This document shows positions 57,000-64,000 of a stretch of DNA of 64,000 nt, piece after piece; the first letter of the stretch is position 1; each line of letters starts with the position of its first letter. The notes below the pieces were generated by a model. That model saw only the letters and a list, made by a program, of their open reading frames with translations. It did no database searches and was not told the DNA's origin. Origin of the DNA: Pilaira anomala (taxonomy: Eukaryota > Mucoromycota > Mucoromycetes > Mucorales > Mucoraceae); NCBI GenBank assembly GCA_025716855.1, contig JAIXMQ010000001.1, positions 1,122,001 to 1,186,000 of the forward strand, written 5' to 3'. The translations under genes were made by a program, and so were the position numbers.

Positions 57000-57758
57000 A
57001 TGGATCCGGTTCCAATGCCCACTTATGCCAGTTAGCTTAGAAATGCCCTCTATAAAGCGTCATTATCAACACGTGCATTACGCGAAACACTGTATTATGT
57101 TGGATATCGTAAAGACTTCAATCTCTTCGCCCACGATGACGCTAATTTTATGGAAATAACGATACGGTACTTGTAAGTAGCACAAAAAGGGTCCTTTAAT
57201 TGGCATATTGCTTAAATTTACATATCGCTAATCCGCACATCTGTAGCTTAGATCTAATGAGCTCTCTGAATAGTCCCTTGAACAAGATTATGATCGAGAG
57301 AACAGCAGCTAGTTATCTGATAATCTACCTTGTAAAACAATTGTTCATTGCCAATAATGATGTGATTGAACTAGGATGGCTCGAAAGAGAATTTTATTCT
57401 ACTGATCGAAGCAAATTTGATGAAGTTCTCTTCAAGGTTGAAAAGAAATGGATTAGCCCAGGTCTTATAGAATTTTCAGGAGGGATCAATGACAAAACCT
57501 CATCTCGAAAAAATTCAAGGACATTGGAAAGCTGTATATATACATAATAATAAAAAAAGTCATCTCATCATATTCATGCAACCGAAACTAGCATTAACTA
57601 AAATAGTAATATTCCAAATCAAGAGAAGCTTAAAAAAAACAAAGCTAATTCGACACAATGATGAAATTTTTGTCTTGTCAAAACCTTCTTTTTTTTTTAA
57701 GTTATATTTATTTTCGGCGACTTTCCCTCATGACCCAGTGCCTGAGGAAGCTCTGTAA
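57000..57758 (+). pseudogene. Unrecognised gene relic with intron
   Basis: From an ATG at 57000 (MDPVPMPTYAS, then TAG) the same frame continues ASLSTRALRETLYYVGYRKD to a donor gtaagt at about 57174. An acceptor at about 57,244 joins in frame to FLDLMSSLNSPLNKI, IIYLVKQLFIANNDVIELGW, and LIEFSGGINDKTSSRKNSR. A frame change near 57,515 is followed by a second open stretch with FMQPKLALTKIVIFQIKRS and RHNDEIFVL. One nonsense codon and one frameshift; the pieces otherwise look coding. I do not recognise the family. Confidence 0.4.
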
Positions 57759-58102
57759 ATTAGGTGAGAAGTACTCCATGTCACACAGATTATCTATTAA
57801 CAAAAAAGGGACTTCCCGCATGGGTACCCAATATATAATTTTATTTTAATGAAAAGGTTTTTTTTTAAATGGAATAAAGTAGTAAGAAAAAAAAAATTTT
57901 TTTTTTTGAATGGAATAAATATAGTAAAGAATTTTTTTTTTTAATAATAAAGACGAATCTTAAAAGTAGAATAGTAATGATAATATTGGTATGCACGTAT
58001 ACAGTAAAGTATTTATATCAAATAATAATAAGAAAAAAAAAAGGACGGTATAGAATAAACGATGTAATAAAAAATGTACATTTTCTTTTTTTTTCAAAGT
58101 TT
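57759..58102. other. 3' region of the MADS gene
   Basis: AT-rich, with A/T homopolymers near 57,857, 57,890 and 57,931. No gene. Confidence 0.4.
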
Positions 58103-59261
58103 TTATCTTTTTTCTTGTCGTTTCGTGTTTGTTGGACTATTGACATTTGTGTTCCAATATCTATCATTACTATCTTGTTGATGAGGCAAAGCATATTGAT
58201 AAAGAGATGCGCTAGTAGAAGATGATGTGTTACTTTGATTTGATGCATTATAAGGGGCATAAGGCATTGAGTAATTTGATGACATTTGTTGTTGTGAATC
58301 GCTATTGTTTAATACTAACGATGGATTAGACGCGACCATACTACCAAACGTCTATAAGTTTAATTGATATTAATTCTACATTACAAAATTACCATGTTCA
58401 AACTCTCACGCTCTCACATTCTCACTCATTCACACACCTTCATTTTATTTATAAACATACCTTTCTATCATCAACATAACTATTATTGTTATCTAAAGTT
58501 TGATTGGAACGATAATAACTGCTATTGTTTGACTAAAATATATTTTGGATAAAAAAAAATGAAAGTTTTTTAACTACGTGCGATTATCATATAGGAAAAA
58601 AAATAGTGCAAATGTGTAACGTTTCTCCAAATAATTCAAGTGATAATGTGTATAAATTTCTTTAATAATAATTAAGGGTAGTACTAACCTTGGTTGGGGA
58701 CTTGGGTGCATTGGTAGACATGATAGATCGAGAATTTGGTGGTTGAGTAGGCGGTTGATGTTCCATTGATGAAGATGCTTCTAGTGGATCAGGAGCATTT
58801 AAGCATGATTGAATCAAATTCTTTCCCTCGGGCTTTGTTACAAGAGGTTGAAGCTTCGGTGTAGTAAAAGTATATACGAGACCAGTTTCAGATACAACTA
58901 AAAGTAGAACCTGGGTGCCTGTCAACGTACTTAATTCATAGGCCTATATGTTTATTTCAATATAGTCAGTATCATATATATATACGCAGAATTCTATATG
59001 GCTATAGAACATACTCATAGTATTTACCTTTTTCATAATACCAGCTTTTCTTTTTGAAAATGTAATATGTCTTCTGGATTTGTCACCAATATATTCAATC
59101 TTAATCTTTCTTCTACCAGAGCGTTTATCTGGTCTTGCACTTCCATCAGAGTCATCGTCTTCAGCACCAGCCATACCACCTGTAGTACTTGAATCATCCA
59201 TAACAGGTGGCTGCATCATATATTGTTGTGGATTTGGCTGATAATAATTAGATGATTGCAT
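58103..59261 (-). CDS. MADS-box transcription factor (SRF/Mcm1 type)
   Basis: Four exons (59261-59028, 58943-58689, 58532-58461, 58351-58103), total 810 nt or 269 aa. A Gln/Asp-rich N-terminus precedes the MADS domain (about residues 48-105): GRRKIKIEYIGDKSRRHITF, SKRKAGIMKKAYELSTLTG, then TQVLLLVVSETGLVYTFTTP, matching the SRF/Mcm1 class and not the MEF2 class. The rest is low complexity, Ser/Asn/Gln rich, as in activation domains. The exon 1/2 junction falls inside the MADS domain (KK|AYEL). An ATG 14 codons upstream (59303) is possible. It binds CArG-like sites as a dimer and usually works with partner factors in cell-type, cell-cycle and wall genes. Confidence 0.93.
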
Positions 59262-61654
59262 TTTCTTTCTTTTTATATAGTATATATGAGTGTACAATAA
59301 CAAGAAAAGAGAAAGGAAAAGGAAAAGAAATAGAAAAAAAAATTTAAAAGAGTTAGGAAAAGTATAAAAAAATAGAAGAAAAGGGGAGGGGGGAGGGGGA
59401 GATAAAGATTTTCTTTTTTTTTAACAGGTGTGGGAGGAGAACTGCTAAAAAAAGAAATTATTATTTGCATGACGCCTTTGTGTAGCCAACTCTGGTGAGA
59501 ATATATGACATAACTTGTATGTACTGAATACAATGTATCTACAATGAAGAAAAATAAAGAAAGAATGAAATATAATAAATATTACAAACTTTTTTCATAA
59601 AATGTATATATCGGCTCATAAATTTTTTTTCTGTTAAATATCTCTTTACTCTAGATAGTTACTTATCTCTTTTTTTCCTTTATATAGTGTAGTTGGATGT
59701 ACAAATATATATGATAAAACGTTGCACATGATATACAATTTGAAATAATACAAAAGCCTCCAAGATAAAATACTATAGCTAAGTTCGAGGGATATACTTG
59801 AATCAAGTAATTTTTTTTTTTTTTTTTTTTTTTGTTCTTTTACATATTACATACAAATTAAGGAGGAAGGGGTATATGACACCATTAATTTTTTAACAAA
59901 TATGAATTGTTCTATTAAAGTGCATGTATACCATTATTAATTAGTAATCGTGTAGTTGTGTAAGATGTATATTCCTTTTTTCCACTTGATTTTTTTTTAT
60001 CTTGCAACTTTTAAACAAAAAAGATGCATTATGCTTCGTAATTATTGAAAATTTTTTTTTTGAAAAGTTATTTTGCTACCAACAGATGTTGTGAAGACAG
60101 TAAAAAAAGGTTCGCGTTCTGAAACAAGTGCAATTCTTTTCGATTACTAAATCAGAACCCTCGGAAAGTAATTGAAAAACAAAATATTTCTTTCTTCTGT
60201 GTAAAATAGTACACACATATAAAATGCAAAGCTAAAGCCAAATCCTGATATTTTTGAAAGGTAATTACACCTAAACATAATTTAATATGAATGACCAAAA
60301 AAAAAAAGTACTGGATATCTTCTTGCATTGATTCGTCATCATACAAGCAATATGGAAACGAAAATCGATTTAAATAAATATCAACAGTTACCGTCAATAA
60401 TGCATGACGCGTGGAACAGTTTGTTTTCATAAATAAGCCAAAATAGGGCGTAAACATACAAAAAGACAAAGTCGCGTCGCAGTCACCCTTCCTAATAGTG
60501 GTGAAATGATACTCGTAACTAGTTATCTTGAATTCTTATTAACTAACTACAAGTTAATAATGTAAATGTTTATAAACTTTGAGACATTAACATACATCTA
60601 TTCTTTTTTCAAATCAGAAAAAAGATTTAATTTGGTTCGCTTAAATACTTTCTTTTTGTCATGATAATACCTATGTATAAAAACTTAGGGATAAAGATAT
60701 ATATCTGGATGCATATAACGTAGTATGTAACCTCTGGTAAAGACACACGATCACCTGAAACAATCGATTTCATACGAAGCATGACATAGTATGTATTTTA
60801 AGGAGTTTAATGTAAATTAATTATTACTTATCTACAACTTTGCTGATTTATTTAAAGAGACAATTCCAAGTACTTTCTACTGTATTTAACCAAAATATAA
60901 TGCTACACATTAATTTGTCATGTACATGTAAATACTGCAAGCTTATAGTTATGTCTCATTGTTGGTTAATGTACCTACAATATTCTTATAATAATTAGTT
61001 CAATTATCCTTTGTGGCGTTTTTATTACACCCGATTCTCTTCAAAAAGTGCTCTGATATCAACTTATTTTTTACTATTTGGCATTTGTATTTCAATTGCT
61101 GCTTCCACGTTATGGATTTAGCTAATTTTTTAGAGGGACAAAAATATTCAAACCAAGAACCTAATAGGACAAATCCTTCCTATGAAATTTATCAGAACCG
61201 AGGGAGCTACAAAGCTGTTAATATGTACATACATCTTGGCTTTAATCACATCACGATTACCAGCCTGTATTTTCTTGTGCCTCTTCTTAGACTAAAATGA
61301 CTACGAAAGGTATAATTTTTTGAGAGTTTCAAATAAAAATCCCTTATTCATTAAATACCTACCACTATTTATGTACGATTAACGCCAGGATTCTACTTCC
61401 AAGAAAAAGAATATGTACCTGTGCATGAAATGTTCAAACTTTAAACTGAAAAAAAAAGTATATATAAATTTCTTAAATCTAATGTATGAAATTTGTAGTG
61501 TTTAGCGTAGTATACACATCTAACGCTAAACGAAGGAAGAAAAATACCATTCAAAGTTTATTATGTCTATGAAGAAAAGGGTTTGTCAAATGCGATGCTT
61601 CTCATTTTACTCACCGCGCGACCATTCGGGCATTTAAGAAATAGCCTCTTTTTT

Positions 61655-61711
<57 letters not shown>

Positions 61712-61732
61712 TTTTATCTATTTTTTGTAAAT
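59262..61732. other. Large AT-rich gene-free region and FRG1 leader
   Basis: About 2.5 kb without a confident gene. A 25-nt T run lies at about 59,810-59,833. Two moderately long open frames (60,152-60,469 minus; 61,013-61,300 plus) lack domain character. Just before FRG1 there is a stretch of about 60 nt made almost only of T (61,650-61,708). Confidence 0.45.
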
Positions 61733-62693
61733 ATGTCTGACAGAGCTCCTAAAAAGAACAAGCTAGTCTTTAAAGGCGATAAGGAACCAAAGTAATTGAC
61801 TATGGACGTTAAAAATTTAAAGACAAAAACTTAATAAATACTTGTTATTATTAGGAAAAAGAAGAGAAAGCATCGTCCAACTGAACAAGAAGAACGTGAA
61901 GCAGCTATCACAAGGGATCAAGGTAAACTGGGAATACTAATTGTTTTTTTTTCACACTACTAAAATTTCAATAGTTTGGGTACGTGCTGATAGTTTAGAG
62001 GATTTAGTTGGCCCTTTATTTATTACACATCCCAGCGATCCTCCCATTTGTTTAACTGTTGATGAGGATGATCGATTTATGGCTTTCCCTTTGCCTGATC
62101 TTGATGAAACAAAAGCAGAACCTACCATTATGCAACAAGTATTTGTTGGCTCGCGTATTGTGGGTACAACTAACGCATATTCTTTAAAGTCTGCTAATGG
62201 AAAATACCTTAGCAGTGACAAGTTTGGCGTTGTCGCTTGCAACAGTGAAGCAATTGGAGGACAAGAGGAGTGGAAACCTACAATAACTGATGCCGGTATT
62301 GCATTTGAAAGTATTCATGGTAAATTCTTGATGGTTGACGAGATTGCTGGCGGCGGTGTACGTATTCGTGCTGATGCAGACGACGTTGGTTTCTGCGAAT
62401 CGTTTCGAGTTTATTGTCAGACACGATTCAAATATAAGCCCAAGACAAAGAAAAAGGCAACGGATGCTACAGGAACAGAATTAGAAAACTTGTAAGTCAG
62501 CATATTTACACAATATTCGTATTTATTAAGAATTTTTGTTTCTAGTAAAAAATTTCAGTCTTGGGAAGCAGGTAAAACCCACCAAACGTTAGACGATAAA
62601 CGTGCATTGAAAAAGGCAAAATCAGAAGGTAGACTTGCGGAGACTTTATTAGATAGAAGAGAAAAAGTAAAAGCTGATCGTTATTGTAAATAA
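61733..62693 (+). CDS. FRG1: FRG1 homolog (nuclear, spliceosome/ribosome-associated)
   Basis: Four exons (61733-61791, 61855-61922, 61975-62491, 62546-62693), total 792 nt or 263 aa. A Lys-rich N-terminus (KKNKLVFKGDKEPKKKKRKH) acts as nuclear/nucleolar signal. The central fascin-like beta-trefoil contains GTTNAYSLKSANGKYLSSD and FESIHGKFLMVDE. The C-terminus has FKYKPKTKKKA and a charged helix KKFQSWEAGKTHQ. FRG1 proteins associate with spliceosomal C complex and pre-ribosomes and bind actin in animals. Its last 13 bp overlap the 3' coding end of the convergent gene. Confidence 0.93.
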
Positions 62694-63918
62694 ATGGAAG
62701 AAACCACCTTATTGTAAATATCGTTTTTTTCGTCTTTTGTTTCAGCTTCTTCTAAAGCTGCTAGTACGGATAGCGTTGTCAGGTTTATATCATCATTCGT
62801 TAGTATATCTTGGACATGTTGCTTTATCGGTTTGACCATCTCAAATTGTTGTATAACAGAGGAAGATATTATAGTTGGCCTTCCTTGTAAGATGTAAGAA
62901 GAAATTACATTTAGAAACTGAACACGTATAAGCGGGATAGGACATGTATTGTTGGGATAAATGATAGACACAGAATTAATTGATTTCAGTAAATTACACG
63001 AAAGATGTAAATTTGTTTGATCCTGTTGTTGTTGGTCTTTGTTTATTGAAGCCAACAAAATTCGTGCTGCTAGATCACGTAAGTTGTTCAGTGCAACTTC
63101 GACATTGTTTGGCATCCTCCATAAATAAACGTAAGTCCGTAATAATTCCCTACCTATTTTCAATATTTTTCGATAAGTCAATTTTGATGAAAGTATTTCA
63201 AACCTGGGGTCTACTCTGACTTGATCTACCAAAATTTCATGTGCTGTCAAATATCCATTATTGTAAGATATTTCCTCCTCATCCAGTAAGAAACTGGTTT
63301 CTTGATAAGAAGTGGCAATATAAGATAACGCCTGGACTATGACTTTCGGTAAACCGTATTTCAAACCAAGTGCCAAGTGAGCCATAGGCAAACATTGAGA
63401 ACCAATTGACTGGGCTAACATAGTGCCATAAAAATATTGATTCAAAGTATCCTGAACACCATAATTCATAACCTGGCGATTAAAGAACTCTAGATACGAG
63501 GAATACAAACTATAATTATGTATGTAAATGATAAGTAAAAAGGCATATGTAAATATGTAAATATATATTATACTTGCTCTTTATCTCCCAGATGGTCTGA
63601 CCAGTCATTAATCCTTATAGGTACAGATAATTTAAATATTTTGGGTGTAAATAAAGCATCCATTGAATTAATCATACGCCGAGAAATGCTTCTCAATTTT
63701 TGGTCTGATACTAAATATATAACGGTTCAATTATGCTTCAGAAATTGATTTATAAAAAGAAAAGAAAAAGAAAAAAAACGTGCATAGTTACCACCCAAAT
63801 CGTACAATTTCAGTACAACATAAAGCAGATTATTTTGAATACCTTTGTATTCCATTTGGTATAAACAACCATCTTTTATAATAGAGTTTACAAGAATTGA
63901 GCTTGAGGTTATGGTCAT
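62681..63918 (-). CDS. Questin-oxidase-like protein (DUF4243)
   Basis: Three exons (63918-63792, 63710-63578, 63509-62681), total 1,089 nt or 362 aa. The second intron uses a GC donor (GA|gcaagt) and AG acceptor; the only GT choice (gtataa) would shift into a stop. Family features: NNLLYVVLKLYDLGVSDQKL near the start, DWSDHLGDKDLYSSYLEFF at the exon 2/3 junction, and QCLPMAHLALGLKYGLPKVI with the conserved His, then ALSYIATSYQETS. The family includes questin oxidase of fungal anthraquinone metabolism (Baeyer-Villiger-type ring opening) but most members are uncharacterised. No biosynthetic cluster is visible, so role unknown. Confidence 0.75.
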
Positions 63919-64000
63919 GTTAAATGTTTATTATGTATGTAAGAAAAAAATAAAGAGAAAAGATTGAGTTTATGTGTAATAGTGCGATCGGGTAGGGGAA

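Noticed and set aside
60152..60469. 105-codon minus-strand ORF
   Set aside because: No recognisable domain, AT-driven composition, no splice partners found.
61013..61300. 95-codon plus-strand ORF
   Set aside because: No recognisable domain or family features; composition like the surrounding spacer.

Overview
The window is a stretch of nuclear DNA from an AT-rich fungus. Genes carry many short GT-AG introns (mostly 50-110 bp), intergenic DNA is very AT-rich with long A/T homopolymers, and the gene set is fungal (CHO2, a UBR1-type N-recognin, NDUFA13, an OMS1-like methyltransferase, an Mcm1/SRF-type MADS factor, FRG1, ValRS). Together with Tc1/mariner, PIF/Harbinger, Helitron and Fanzor-like relics, this best fits an early-diverging Mucoromycota (Mucorales-like) genome. 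That assignment is an inference; no rRNA or other marker gene is present.

Layout. 1-7.4 kb is a graveyard of mobile-element debris: a Helitron-type PIF1 helicase relic, a 23-bp-period tandem array, two Tc1-like transposase relics, a secreted-protein gene broken by a 173-bp TA-flanked MITE, and a chimera of a PrimPol-like primase relic with a degraded copy of the gene next door. 8.5-11.2 kb is an intact five-exon gene for an unusual protein: an N-terminal membrane anchor, two tandem-repeat tracts and two Nab2/ZC3H14-type zinc fingers. 12-26.8 kb holds a glutathione S-transferase, a D-serine dehydratase-like enzyme, a decayed Harbinger transposase, a DUF6818/Myb-like gene, a full ABCB transporter and valyl-tRNA synthetase. 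27-31 kb is repeats and relics. 31.3-45.1 kb is the densest part: CHO2, a 2,237-residue UBR1-like E3, an OMS1-like methyltransferase and a cytochrome P450, the last two sharing a short divergent promoter. 45.4-47.1 kb is a decayed Fanzor (TnpB-like) gene. 48.2-50.9 kb has NDUFA13, a GPI-type PL14 lyase and a bZIP factor. 51-58 kb is mostly gene-free but contains an EF-hand relic and second copies of two repeats also found on the left. 58.1-63.9 kb has a MADS factor, FRG1 and a questin-oxidase-like gene whose 3' coding end overlaps FRG1.

The genes do not form one pathway. Housekeeping genes are often convergent pairs with short gaps (GST/DSD1, CHO2/UBR1, NDUFA13/PL14, FRG1/DUF4243). The CHO2 promoter has a full match to the yeast inositol/choline-responsive element. 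Exon coordinates given below were worked out by hand from splice signals; where every exon was placed, the summed CDS length was checked to be a multiple of three. For ValRS only some exon ends were placed and the total was not checked.
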